A DNA stretch of 64,000 nucleotides from NCBI RefSeq assembly GCF_005280255.1, contig NZ_CP040018.1:2604001-2668000 (forward strand), written 5' to 3'. A model generated the notes under the pieces. It was not told the origin of the DNA. It saw only the letters and a list, made by a program, of their open reading frames with translations, and searched no databases. Each line of letters opens with the position of its first letter. The stretch's first letter is position 1. The position numbers were made by a program, and so were the translations under genes. The stretch is from Arthrobacter sp. 24S4-2. Lineage in GTDB: Bacteria; Actinomycetota; Actinomycetes; Actinomycetales; Micrococcaceae. This document shows positions 56,291 through 64,000 of the stretch, in pieces.

Positions 56291-56768
56291 GACGTGCCCA
56301 GAGCGGCCCGGCTCGTGGCTGACCACATCGCAGCCGCCCGGCTTAACAGTGCCGTGATCGTCGCCCACAGCAAGGGCGGCCTCGTCGGCAAATACGTCAT
56401 GCTTGCCCTGGACCCGGACGAGCGCATTGATCGCATGATCGCCGTCTGCACGCCCTTCTCCGGGTCGCGTTACGCCCGCTACCTGCTCATCCCCAGCCTC
56501 CGGGTCTTTTCACCCCGCAACGCGCTGACCCTGCAAATGGCGCGGGAAGAATCCATAAATCACCGGATCACGTCCCCTCTACGGCGTTTACGACCCGCAT
56601 ATCACCGAAGGCAGCGTTCTGCCCGGGGCCACAAACGTACAGCTCCAAACCGCCGGGCACTTCCGGATCCTTGGCGACGAACAGACCGCCCGCACCATTC
56701 TGGAGCAGCTGCAGGCGAACCTTCCCGGGCAGTCAACCACTATGCCGGAGGCCTCCGCGAGTAACTGA
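56291..56768 (+). pseudogene. alpha/beta hydrolase (lipase-like), N-truncated and frameshifted
   Basis: AAARLNSAVIVAHSKGGLVGKYVML holds the GxSxG nucleophile (HSKGG). After SGSRYARYLLIPSLRVFSP the frame breaks at a C4 run near 56571-56574; the remainder LYGVYDPHITEGSVLPGATN, TAGHFRILGDEQTARTILEQ continues one frame over, consistent with one inserted base. The catalytic His (AGHF) is in the second part. N-terminus lost at the Tn3 junction. Confidence 0.75.
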
Positions 56769-57205
56769 TGCTGCTCACATTGGACCAAGTCACAGCTGTC
56801 CCCTGGTTTATAGCGTGGCTGCCGCCGATATACGCCCGAAGCGGATGAGCCGCCCGTCGCGCCAGGGCTCGACCGGGGGCGGTCGGGCAATACGGTTGGC
56901 CGGTGAGCTGTGCGGACAGCCCTCCGATCAACGAGCTGCCAGGCGAGCCGGTCTACGCTGTCTACATCCAGCTCGTGATCGTGACCAGTCGGGCAACCTG
57001 CTTTCCGAGAACGGCTTCACCGCGGTCAAGTCGCTGGCGGGAAGTCAACGCAGGAATGCCCAACGCACTGCACATGTTCGGGTCTTGACTTGGTTCAGTA
57101 CGGTGCTACATTGCCGCTAACGGGCAACACCCGTGTGGGGGCCGACGCCCCGAGTCTACGGTGACAGCCGCCAACCCGGGGCCCATCAAATGGAGGCACG
57201 TCCTT
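56769..57205. other. intergenic, no gene recognised
   Basis: Several short frames on both strands, none with both ribosome site and familiar motif; probably more transposon debris. It contains the promoter of the following MFS. Confidence 0.4.
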
Positions 57206-58627
57206 ATGAGTTCCGGCGCCGCACCGCACGTCGGTAGGGGTTCCAACGATCCCGAGTATGCTGCCAACCTTCGCCGGGCCACGTTCGCGTCGAGCGTGGG
57301 CAGCGCCTTGGAATACTACGATTTCGCGCTTTACGGGCTAGCTTCCGCCCTGATCTTCAGCAAGGTCTTCTTTTCCAACCTTGACCCCGCCACCGGCACT
57401 GTGGCGAGCTTCGCCACGTTCGGTGTGGCCTTTGTGGCCCGGCCGCTGGGCGGCCTTTTCTTCGGCACTGTTGGCGACAGGCTTGGCCGTAAATGGGTGC
57501 TGGTGGCCACCGTCCTGCTCATGGGCGGTGCCTCCACGCTGGTCGGCGCGCTGCCGACGTACGGCCAGGTGGGCATTTGGGCTCCGGCGTTGTTGGTCCT
57601 CATGCGTCTCCTGCAGGGCTTCGGCGCGGGGGCGGAGCAGGCAGGTGCGACGGTGCTGATGTCGGAATACGCGCCGGTCCGGCGTCGGGGTTTCTTTGCT
57701 GCGTTGCCGTTCATCGGCATCCAGGCCGGTACGCTGCTGGCCGCCGGCGTCTTCATCTACCTGGGCACCCTTCCGAGCGAAGTGCTGCTGTCCGGGGTGT
57801 GGCGGATTCCATTCCTGGCCTCAATCCTGCTGATTGCCATAGCCCTTTTCATCAGGCTCCGCCTGAGGGAGAGCCCCACCTTCATCGTGCTCGAAGAGCA
57901 GGACCAGATTGCCCAGAGTCCGCTGCGCGAGGTCTTCAGCCGGTCTCTCCCTAACGTGTTTCGCGGTATCGGCCTTCGAATGGCGGAGAACGGAGGCTCC
58001 TACCTTTTCAATACGCTGGCCGTCAGCTTCGTTGTCACAACTGTTGGCGTCGGCGCCTGGATCGGTCCGCTGGCTGTCGCGGTCGGATCACTCGTCGGCA
58101 TGGTCTCGGTCCCGTGGTCCGGTGCGTTGTCGGACCGCTTCGGGCGGATCCCTGTCTACCGCTTCGGAGCCGGCGTCCTATTGGTGCTGGCTTACCCCGG
58201 CTGGTGGCTGCTCTCCCTGGGGAATCCCATCGTCATTATCCTCGTTGTCACGGTTGCCATTGGCTTCGGGGTGAATACGATGCTGGGTTCGCAGTGCGCC
58301 CTCTTACCCGAACTTTTCGGCAACCGCCACCGCTACATTGGTGTGGCTACGGCGCGGGAGTTCAGCGCGGTGCTCGCCGGCGGGATCGCCCCTGTGGCGG
58401 GTGCGTGGTTGATCAGCATAAGTAGCGGAGCGTGGTGGCCGGTGGCCACGTATGTGTTTGCGCTGTCAGTCATCACATTCATCACCACGTTTCTGGTGCC
58501 CGAAACGCGTGGCCGCGACCTGACCCTGATCGAGGACGCCTCACGGGACACCGCCGAGCAGGTCAACTTAAGGCCGATGGCGACCAGCCCACGCAGGCGT
58601 GATCGTGGCGGCGGCCGTTTAGCCTAG
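57206..58627 (+). CDS. MHS-family (proton-linked) MFS transporter
   Basis: 473 aa from ATG 57206 (MSSGAAPHVGRGSNDPEYA; GGAGG upstream). MHS-type signature VGSALEYYDFALYGLASALIF, GTVGDRLGRKWVLV motif A, RLLQGFGAGAEQAGATVLMSEYAP. MHS members import organic acids such as shikimate, alpha-ketoglutarate or aromatic acids. It is convergent with the FAH/dehydrogenase/cyclase genes and may supply their substrate. Confidence 0.92.
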   Translation: MSSGAAPHVGRGSNDPEYAANLRRATFASSVGSALEYYDFALYGLASALIFSKVFFSNLDPATGTVASFATFGVAFVARPLGGLFFGTVGDRLGRKWVLVATVLLMGGASTLVGALPTYGQVGIWAPALLVLMRLLQGFGAGAEQAGATVLMSEYAPVRRRGFFAALPFIGIQAGTLLAAGVFIYLGTLPSEVLLSGVWRIPFLASILLIAIALFIRLRLRESPTFIVLEEQDQIAQSPLREVFSRSLPNVFRGIGLRMAENGGSYLFNTLAVSFVVTTVGVGAWIGPLAVAVGSLVGMVSVPWSGALSDRFGRIPVYRFGAGVLLVLAYPGWWLLSLGNPIVIILVVTVAIGFGVNTMLGSQCALLPELFGNRHRYIGVATAREFSAVLAGGIAPVAGAWLISISSGAWWPVATYVFALSVITFITTFLVPETRGRDLTLIEDASRDTAEQVNLRPMATSPRRRDRGGGRLA

Positions 58628-58681
58628 TTCTGCGGCCGCGGCGCCCATCCACTTCACGTGTACCGATCTTGGCAAACGCCA

Positions 58682-59419
58682 CTAGGCAATCGTGTTCGTC
58701 AGGGTTCCGATGCCGCCGAGGACAACGTCGACACGATCACCGGGCTGCACGGCCACTGCTGTCCCGGGAGCCCCTGTCATCACGACGTCCCCGGGCTCAA
58801 GGGTCAACCAGGATGTTACGTAGATAAGGCACTCCGTCACGGAAGAGGGCAGGTTGAAGGAACCTGATTTCGCCCTGACCACGCCGTTGACGCACACGTC
58901 GATCCCCACGAGGTCGGGATCCGGGATCTCCGTTTCAATCCATGGACCCAGAGGCGTGTAGTTGCAGCCGGCCTTGCCTTGGAAATTCCGTTCATCCACG
59001 GCACCCTGGTCCACGTTGGTGACATCGTTGACGCAGGTGAAGCCCAGGACGTGCTCCAAAGCGTTCCCGGCTGTCAGTTCCGTCGCACTTTTTCCGATCA
59101 CGACGGCGAGTTCGCCTTCGACGTTGACCGTGCCGCGGCCGCGGGCCGCCGATACCTGGTCCCCTGGGGCGGCCACGGTATGAACCGACTTGTGCCATGC
59201 CTGGATGGGCAGGGGATGACTATTGAGCGTGCGGTTGTGCGCAATGCCGAGCACTACGGCGGGCCGGACGGGAGCGAGGAAGACCGCTTCGGCCTCAGGG
59301 GTTGTGCCTCCGGTGTAGGTGAGCGGTTCCACAAACGGGTCATGAATGTGATCCCAGCTGCCGTTCCGCTCCACGGCATGTTGCGGACCTGCGGGTGTCT
59401 TGATTCTTGCAATTCTCAT
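58682..59419 (-). CDS. fumarylacetoacetate hydrolase-family protein
   Basis: 245 aa, FAH catalytic domain: VEGELAVVIGKSATELTAGNALEHVLGFTCVNDVT with the metal Glu, NFQGKAGCNYTPLGPWIET, PGDVVMTGAPGTAVAVQPGDRVDVVLGGIGTLTN. Resembles hydratase/decarboxylase enzymes of HpcE type acting on ring-cleavage or keto-acid intermediates. It ends the leftward gene group. Confidence 0.9.
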   Translation of the reverse strand: MRIARIKTPAGPQHAVERNGSWDHIHDPFVEPLTYTGGTTPEAEAVFLAPVRPAVVLGIAHNRTLNSHPLPIQAWHKSVHTVAAPGDQVSAARGRGTVNVEGELAVVIGKSATELTAGNALEHVLGFTCVNDVTNVDQGAVDERNFQGKAGCNYTPLGPWIETEIPDPDLVGIDVCVNGVVRAKSGSFNLPSSVTECLIYVTSWLTLEPGDVVMTGAPGTAVAVQPGDRVDVVLGGIGTLTNTIA

Positions 59420-59476
59420 GGGGCTCCTGGTTGCGATGATTGTGGGAGGACGGCGGCTGACATGGCGGCCGCGGTG

Positions 59477-59713
59477 CTATTGGAGGTATTTGAAAACGCT
59501 CCAGGGTCTCGGGGCTATGAAGTCGCAATTATGGCTATGCCTCGCTCCGAAGCTGGGACGGCGGTCGTTGGATTGAGTCCGGAAGAATGCAGGCTCCCCG
59601 CATCCCAAACAGCTGAGGCGGTGACGGCGGGAACTCCGCCATGCTTCCTCTCTCGCCGCGAATTCCGCGGCGTCCCAGTCCTGGCCGTCAATTTCACTCA
59701 TGGCACGTTTCAC
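59477..59713 (-). CDS. possible small zinc-finger-like protein
   Basis: 78 aa from GTG 59713 (GAAGGA 9 bases upstream). CLGCGEPAFFRTQSNDRRPSF and ARHSHNCDF make a C-x2-C...H-x-H-x2-C candidate zinc site. It resembles the N-terminal nuclease-associated Cys motif of CoiA-like or restriction-associated proteins. Unclear whether complete; ends abruptly in VFKYLQ. Confidence 0.45.
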   Translation of the reverse strand: MKRAMSEIDGQDWDAAEFAAREEAWRSSRRHRLSCLGCGEPAFFRTQSNDRRPSFGARHSHNCDFIAPRPWSVFKYLQ

Positions 59714-59801
59714 TATCTGGAATCCTTCATTAACATCAGGTGCCGCCTCCGGCCGTGCCGGTGCGGCACCGAGCGAAACTGGCCGTGAGCGGAGGCGGCA
59801 G

Positions 59802-60011
59802 TCAGGCTTTCTCGTACGTGTAGCCGAAGGGTACGTCGTGGCTCAGTTCAAGGGTGAACCGCCCGGGCGCGAGCTTCGTGACGAGAATTCCCGCGGTGCC
59901 GTGCGCGAGGGCCGTCGCCTGGAGGCTCCGAATCCCGGAATCCAGGGCGTCGCCCAACTCGCGGGCCTCTCGAATAACAACTTCCGTTTTTTCAAATGCT
60001 GTCTCAGTCAT
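59802..60011 (-). CDS. hypothetical protein, 69 aa
   Basis: ATG 60011 with AAAG about 8 bases upstream. Helical N-terminus (TETAFEKTEVVIREARELGDALDS) then beta-like GILVTKLAPGRFTLELSHDVPFGYTYE. 28 bases downstream of the dehydrogenase gene, same strand, so probably co-transcribed. Unknown function. Confidence 0.6.
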   Translation of the reverse strand: MTETAFEKTEVVIREARELGDALDSGIRSLQATALAHGTAGILVTKLAPGRFTLELSHDVPFGYTYEKA

Positions 60012-60039
60012 TGGTATCGCTTTCTGTGTTGCGAGGGTG

Positions 60040-61062
60040 CTAGCCGGCCCTGAGGCTGAGCCGGTTGTTGAATGCAGTCGTATCGAGCACTTCCCGATTG
60101 ATCACGAATTTGGGAGTCCGTCCGTTGGCGACAGCAACGATGGCGCGCACGCAGCTGCTGCCGTTGCCGAGGGACATTTCATCGGTCCAGGAGAGGCAGT
60201 GCGGGGACAGCGTTACGTTGTCCATACCGACAAGTTCGTTGGCCACGGGTTCCGTTTCAAACACGTCCAGTCCGGCTGCTGCAATGCTTCCGCTGGCCAG
60301 GGCTGAAATAAGGTCCCGTTCGTTGATGATGGGGCCGCGAGCCATGTTGATGACCACTGCCGTGGATTTCATCCGGTCCAGGATTGCCGCGTTGATGACG
60401 TGGTAGGTCTGTTCGGTCAGCACTGCCATCACAATGAGGGCGTCACAAATGGCGGCAACGTCTTCCAGTTCCATCAGTTCAACACCCAGTTCGATGGCCC
60501 GTTCGGGCGGGCAGAAGGGATCGTGGCCCACGCATCGGACGCCGAAGGGCTGCAGCAGGCGGACCAGCTCACCCCCGGTGTTTCCAACGCCGAGCAGGCC
60601 AATGGTTTTGCCGGACAGCCCGGTGCCCATAAATCGTTCGCGGAGGTCCCAGGACTTTTCACGGACCAAGCGATCCTTCATCACTGTGTTGTGCAGGACG
60701 GACAGAAGCATGGACAAGGTGGCTGTGGCGACCGGGCCGCGGGCGCCGTCGGGAGTGATGGTAGCTACTGTTCCCGCACGGGTGCAGGCCTGGAGGTCCA
60801 CCGCGTCGAACCCGACACCGAACCGGGCCAGAATGAGCGGCGGATTCTCCACCCCTGCAAAGGACGCTGCTGTGACGGCGGGGGCGGCGTAGAGGATGGC
60901 GTCGTAGCGCTCCATTTGCGCGGGCGTGAGGACCTCGGCCCGGTCCGTCATGTACTCCCACTTCAAGCCGGCGTCGTCGAGTCCGGCAAGTCCGATGTCG
61001 CCCCAGACGTTGTTGCCGCCGGAGTCCAGGAAATCGGGGGAGATTCCAACTGTGAATGTCAT
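60040..61062 (-). CDS. D-isomer-specific 2-hydroxyacid dehydrogenase
   Basis: 340 aa. NAD-binding GLLGVGNTGGELVRLL with GxGxxG, downstream Asp region HDPF; catalytic Arg in INMARGP, Glu in DVFETEP, His in LSPHCLSW. It oxidises a 2-hydroxy acid or reduces a 2-keto acid. Its ATG directly follows the stop of the cyclase gene (TAAATG), so they are coupled. Substrate unknown. Confidence 0.92.
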   Translation of the reverse strand: MTFTVGISPDFLDSGGNNVWGDIGLAGLDDAGLKWEYMTDRAEVLTPAQMERYDAILYAAPAVTAASFAGVENPPLILARFGVGFDAVDLQACTRAGTVATITPDGARGPVATATLSMLLSVLHNTVMKDRLVREKSWDLRERFMGTGLSGKTIGLLGVGNTGGELVRLLQPFGVRCVGHDPFCPPERAIELGVELMELEDVAAICDALIVMAVLTEQTYHVINAAILDRMKSTAVVINMARGPIINERDLISALASGSIAAAGLDVFETEPVANELVGMDNVTLSPHCLSWTDEMSLGNGSSCVRAIVAVANGRTPKFVINREVLDTTAFNNRLSLRAG

Positions 61063-62031
61063 TTAGAAGACCGCCAAAGGGTTTACGGGCGAACCGGTGC
61101 CGCGGGGAATGTTGAGGGGAGCGACCACGAACATGAACCGGTAACGATCCTCCTCGGCGCAGGCATCGCCGAGGTCTTCGAGGTCGAGGTTGTCAAGCAG
61201 GGGCAGTCCCATAGCCGTGATCGCAAGAATGTGGATGGGCGAATGGATGCCGGGAGTGGGGGAGGGGCGAACATCGGAATCACCGTCGCCACCCAAGAGG
61301 ACGATGCCACGCTCTGCCAGCAGCGGCATGCAGTCAACGTGCAGGCCCGCGCTCAGATCCGAAGAGTCCCAGACGCCGAGTTCGCGGGCGCGGCGGAAGT
61401 GGCCAGTGCGGATCAGGACGGCGTCGCCGTGCCCAATTTCTACGCCCAGCCGTGCCTCCGCGGCCAGAATGTCCTCGGCGTGGATGGCTGTTCCCGGCTC
61501 GAGCCATGGGACGTCGAAGAGGACGGCGAAGTCGAGCAGCACAGCCGGCGCCACGAGCGAGCCGAGCGCACTGACGGATCCGAAGTCGGCGCCGGTGGCG
61601 GTCACCACGTCCTTTGAGGTCTGTCCTTCGTACAGGAGTCCTTTGTAGGCGATGTGGCTGAGGGCATCAAGGTGACTGACGGCTTTGCCGTGGTAGTCGA
61701 CGCCGATGAAGTCCTTGTTACAGGACGGTTCCGGGGCTTCGCGCACCCCAAGGTCCGTCATATAGTGCAGGGCGGGATTGGCGTTGGACGGTCCGCTCAC
61801 GGTGTTCCATGGCAGCGCAGTCTGCACAACCCGTCCGCTGCTTACGAGGGAAGCCGCTTCGACCACCGAGGCGGGGGTGACGGTCTGCCAGGCCCCGGCG
61901 GAGGGGTTGCCGTAATGGCCCCAGGTTTTGACAAGTTCGAATACCTCCTCGAAACGGTCCTGCAGGACAGTGAAGCCCGAAATGGTTGGGGCTGGGTAGA
62001 GTGAGCTTGCCCTGATGTCTTCCGCACACAC
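61063..62031 (-). CDS. cyclase-family protein (kynurenine formamidase-like metal hydrolase)
   Basis: 322 aa. Signature HGKAVSHLDALSH (the HxGTHxDxPxH motif with two substitutions; both His and the Asp are kept), MTDLGVREAPEPSCNKDFIGVDY, HGDAVLIRTGHFRRA and LLGGDGDSDV. Zn/Mn hydrolase fold acting on N-formyl, amide or lactone substrates. First gene of the leftward operon, next to the IclR regulator. Confidence 0.9.
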   Translation of the reverse strand: MCAEDIRASSLYPAPTISGFTVLQDRFEEVFELVKTWGHYGNPSAGAWQTVTPASVVEAASLVSSGRVVQTALPWNTVSGPSNANPALHYMTDLGVREAPEPSCNKDFIGVDYHGKAVSHLDALSHIAYKGLLYEGQTSKDVVTATGADFGSVSALGSLVAPAVLLDFAVLFDVPWLEPGTAIHAEDILAAEARLGVEIGHGDAVLIRTGHFRRARELGVWDSSDLSAGLHVDCMPLLAERGIVLLGGDGDSDVRPSPTPGIHSPIHILAITAMGLPLLDNLDLEDLGDACAEEDRYRFMFVVAPLNIPRGTGSPVNPLAVF

Positions 62032-62164
62032 GGTTTACTCCTTGAAAATTAGGGACCGTCTTGGAATCGCGGGTCGGCAACTCCACTACGGAGGCCCGGG
62101 CGGCCACATGAAACGCCACCGGTCCTGAAGGAAAGTGAGGAGGGGGTGACTCGGTAATGATAAG

Positions 62165-62195
62165 CCAATATACTGGTCGAAAGTCAATATCTTGG
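62165..62195. promoter_or_regulatory. two CCAATAT-type motifs between cyclase gene and iclR
   Basis: CCAATATACTGG (62165-62176) and TCAATATCTTGG (62184-62195), 19 bases apart start to start, direct repeats. Similar to CCAATATGCTG and its inverted partner CCAATATCTTG at 63092-63130. Likely IclR binding sites. Confidence 0.6.
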
Positions 62196-62212
62196 ATAAG
62201 GGGAACACGGAA

Positions 62213-63001
62213 ATGACGACAGAAGCACACTCGGGAGCTCAAAGCTCCGTACCGGCCATCACGCGGGCGATGGCCATTCTCGACCTCGTCGCAGCCGCTG
62301 GCCAGGCTGGCGTCAGCGTGCCCGAAATTGCAAAGTCGATGGAGTTGGCCAAGTCCTCCACGGCTAACATCTGCGCGGCCCTGGAGGGCGAGGGGATGCT
62401 CCGGCGCTCCGATGGCCGCTTGATACTGGGGCGGCGGATCCTATCGCTTGCCGGGGATTACCTCCGCTCGGCCGACCAGCTCTCCGAGTTCTATGCCTTG
62501 TGCCGGCGCTCCCGGCTGATTTCCCGCGAGGCGGCCCGGCTGGCACTCCTGGATGGAACCGACGTCCTCTACCTGGCGCGCTACGAGGGAACCAATCCAA
62601 TCAGGCTCACCGCCAACATCGGGGACCGATTCCCGGCTCACGTGACGGCCACGGGCAAGGCCGTCCTCTCCACGTTGCCTGACGCCGTGGTGGAGGACCG
62701 ATATCGGGGCAAGACCTTTGTGCCGTTCACCTCGCGCTCCCTGACCAGTGTTTCGGAGCTCATGTCCGACCTGGAGAAGTCCCGTCATCGCGGCTACTTC
62801 ATGGATGACGAAGAGACCAATATCGGAGTAGTGTGCTTCGCCGTTCCCGTGGTGGACATCCCGGGCGAACCTGCGCAGTTTGCCATCAGTGCCACGCTGC
62901 TTAAGGCGCGTGCCGATGAGCTGGACCACGAGGAAATCGTGGAGGAACTGCAGCAAATTGCCCGCGCCCTCGCCAATCCACTGAGCGCGCATTCCCTCTA
63001 A
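62213..63001 (+). CDS. IclR-family transcriptional regulator
   Basis: 262 aa from ATG 62213 (MTTEAHSGAQSSVPAITRAM; GGGGA upstream). N-terminal winged helix (SVPEIAKSMELAKSSTANICAALEGEGML, then DGRLILG) and C-terminal effector domain (RLTANIGDRFPAHVTATGKAVLSTL). Divergent from the cyclase operon and followed by a terminator, then the sugar transporter. Confidence 0.92.
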   Translation: MTTEAHSGAQSSVPAITRAMAILDLVAAAGQAGVSVPEIAKSMELAKSSTANICAALEGEGMLRRSDGRLILGRRILSLAGDYLRSADQLSEFYALCRRSRLISREAARLALLDGTDVLYLARYEGTNPIRLTANIGDRFPAHVTATGKAVLSTLPDAVVEDRYRGKTFVPFTSRSLTSVSELMSDLEKSRHRGYFMDDEETNIGVVCFAVPVVDIPGEPAQFAISATLLKARADELDHEEIVEELQQIARALANPLSAHSL

Positions 63002-63012
63002 CCTTCCTGATT

Positions 63013-63038
63013 CAGGGCCGCCCTTAGGGGTGGCCCTG
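63013..63038 (+). terminator. hairpin after iclR
   Basis: CAGGGCCGCCC/GGGTGGCCCTG stem, with one G-T pair and a 4-base loop, ending TGTTTAAA. It sits 12 bases after the IclR stop. Confidence 0.72.
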
Positions 63039-63091
63039 CCTGTTTAAATGCCCTGGTTGCTGCGGGAAGAGTCCCGACAAGGAATTGGCTA

Positions 63092-63130
63092 TTGACCAAT
63101 ATGCTGTTCGTAGGACAAGATATTGGTCAA
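63092..63130. promoter_or_regulatory. inverted repeat TTGACCAATAT ... ATATTGGTCAA, candidate IclR operator
   Basis: 11-base arms at 63092-63102 and 63120-63130 with a 17-base spacer. The same CCAATAT core occurs in the iclR promoter. It lies 58 bases before the ABC gene start, so IclR probably also controls the transporter. Confidence 0.7.
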
Positions 63131-63187
63131 GCAGGTCATTGGTGACCACCCAGAATTTAGGCAGCACTGGGGCTGCAAGGAGCGAAC

Positions 63188-64000
63188 ATGGGACTCAACC
63201 CTCCCGCGATGCCGCTGATTCACATCGAAGAATTAACCAAGCGCTTTGGCGTGAACGCGGCGCTACAGGATGTCAACCTCACGCTGGAAGCCGGCAGCAT
63301 CCATGCGTTGCTCGGCCAGAACGGGGCCGGCAAGTCCACACTGATCAAGATTCTGTCCGGGCTTTACACACCAACGAGTGGCCGCATCACAGTCGCCGGG
63401 CACGCACTCGGCACGCCCGAAGCCACCGCGAACATGGCCTTCATCCATCAGGACCTTGGCCTGGTGGACTCCATGACCATCGCGGAGAACATTGCGCTGA
63501 GCACGGGCTTTGGCCGCTCCGGCGGATTCATCTCCTGGCGCCAGGTCCGGGACGACGCCGCGGAGGCGCTTCAGACGGTGGCCTCCCACCTCGAACCTGA
63601 CCGGTACGTCTCGGAATTGACCCGGGCGGACAAATCGCTCGTGGCAATCGCCCGGGCGCTGGCCTCCAGCGCCTCGGTCATTGTCCTGGACGAGCCGACG
63701 GCAAGCCTCCCCGCAGCAGATTCCCGCCGGCTCTTTGACGTGCTGGAAAAGCTGCGGAGCCAGGGCCACGGGTTGCTGTATGTAAGCCACCGACTCGACG
63801 AAGTGTTCGCCATTTCAGATACCGTCACCGTCCTGCGGGACGGCCGCCTGATCCACAGCGGACCGATCGCCCAGAAGTCACCGCGGGAACTCGTCGTGGA
63901 CATCGTGGGCCGCAAACCCGTCAGTTACACCTCGGGCAGCGGCGTCCAGCAGGACGTACGGCTTGAAGTGGATGGGCTGACCACCTCCCAGACGCAGGCG
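63188..64000 (+). CDS. sugar ABC transporter ATP-binding protein (RbsA/MglA type), N-terminal part
   Basis: Runs off the window. ATG 63188 with AAGGAG upstream. Walker A GQNGAGKST, Q-loop FIHQDLGL, Walker B VIVLDEPTASL and H-loop VSHRLDEV. The ABC signature is LTRADKSLVAIARAL rather than LSGGQ, as in some RbsA-like proteins. After about 255 residues the second ATPase half is starting. CUT2-type importers have two fused ATPase domains and bind monosaccharides. Probably IclR controlled. Confidence 0.92.
   Translation, partial: MGLNPPAMPLIHIEELTKRFGVNAALQDVNLTLEAGSIHALLGQNGAGKSTLIKILSGLYTPTSGRITVAGHALGTPEATANMAFIHQDLGLVDSMTIAENIALSTGFGRSGGFISWRQVRDDAAEALQTVASHLEPDRYVSELTRADKSLVAIARALASSASVIVLDEPTASLPAADSRRLFDVLEKLRSQGHGLLYVSHRLDEVFAISDTVTVLRDGRLIHSGPIAQKSPRELVVDIVGRKPVSYTSGSGVQQDVRLEVDGLTTSQTQA

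Noticed and set aside
60400..61617. 405-codon plus-strand frame
   Set aside because: Antisense to the D-2-hydroxyacid dehydrogenase and cyclase genes, which have clear catalytic motifs.

Overview
The window is high-GC actinobacterial DNA. Protein sequences and gene sets (KdpFABCDE, CsoR-type regulators, LacI/sugar ABC loci, DosR-like genes) suggest an Arthrobacter/Pseudarthrobacter-type member of the Micrococcaceae. That assignment is inferred from protein flavour, not from a marker gene. There are no rRNA or tRNA genes and no CRISPR array. The window is accessory in character: three transposase-bearing elements or remnants besides one intact IS, many gene fragments, and clusters of regulator plus target.

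Layout. 1-1400: right end of an IS3 element inserted in a CocE/NonD-type hydrolase. 1.7-10.6 kb: high-affinity potassium uptake locus kdpFABC with its two-component system kdpDE; kdpB carries a one-base frameshift. 10.7-17.8 kb: MarR with divergent drug-efflux MFS, second-copy type lgt, a badly decayed penicillin-binding protein, a frameshifted DsrE-like gene and a frameshifted MFS. 17.7-26.6 kb: a sulfide/persulfide island with OsmC, thioredoxin, three rhodaneses, TauE/SafE exporter, MFS, a persulfide dioxygenase-rhodanese fusion of CstB type, two CsoR/CstR-family regulators and two paralogous Cys-rich miniproteins. It is tied together by eight copies of an ATACCC(C)-N-(G)GGGTAT palindrome arranged as four pairs.

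26.8-36.0 kb: a stress/dormancy-like block (SDR, PfkB kinase, CtpF-like P-type ATPase, SHOCT protein, flavodoxin, PPOX-fold protein, PEP synthase remnant, universal stress protein) with three DosR-box-like sites. 36.2-44.8 kb: a sugar or polyol catabolic operon (two Gfo/Idh/MocA dehydrogenases, ThuA-like protein, TIM-barrel isomerase, ABC importer) divergent from a LacI regulator. 45.0-47.2 kb: a complete IS1182-family element with CTAG target duplication, abutting a fumarylacetoacetate-hydrolase fragment.

48-56 kb: lipoprotein, LysR/MFS divergent pair, IS256 remnant, SnoaL-like and MBL-fold proteins divergent from AraC, DoxX, and a luciferase-like monooxygenase divergent from MarR with three TTGA-N4-TCAA operators. 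56-57 kb: Tn3 transposase remnant fused to a lipase fragment. 57-64 kb: MHS-family MFS and small-acid catabolism genes (FAH, D-2-hydroxyacid dehydrogenase, cyclase/amidohydrolase), an IclR regulator, and the start of a sugar ABC transporter; a shared CCAATATNYTG motif links the last two promoters.

A recurring feature is the single-base disruption of otherwise good genes (kdpB, two MFS genes, a DsrE-like gene, a small membrane protein), each explained by exactly one missing base. This could be real decay or uncorrected sequencing indels, and reads would settle it.
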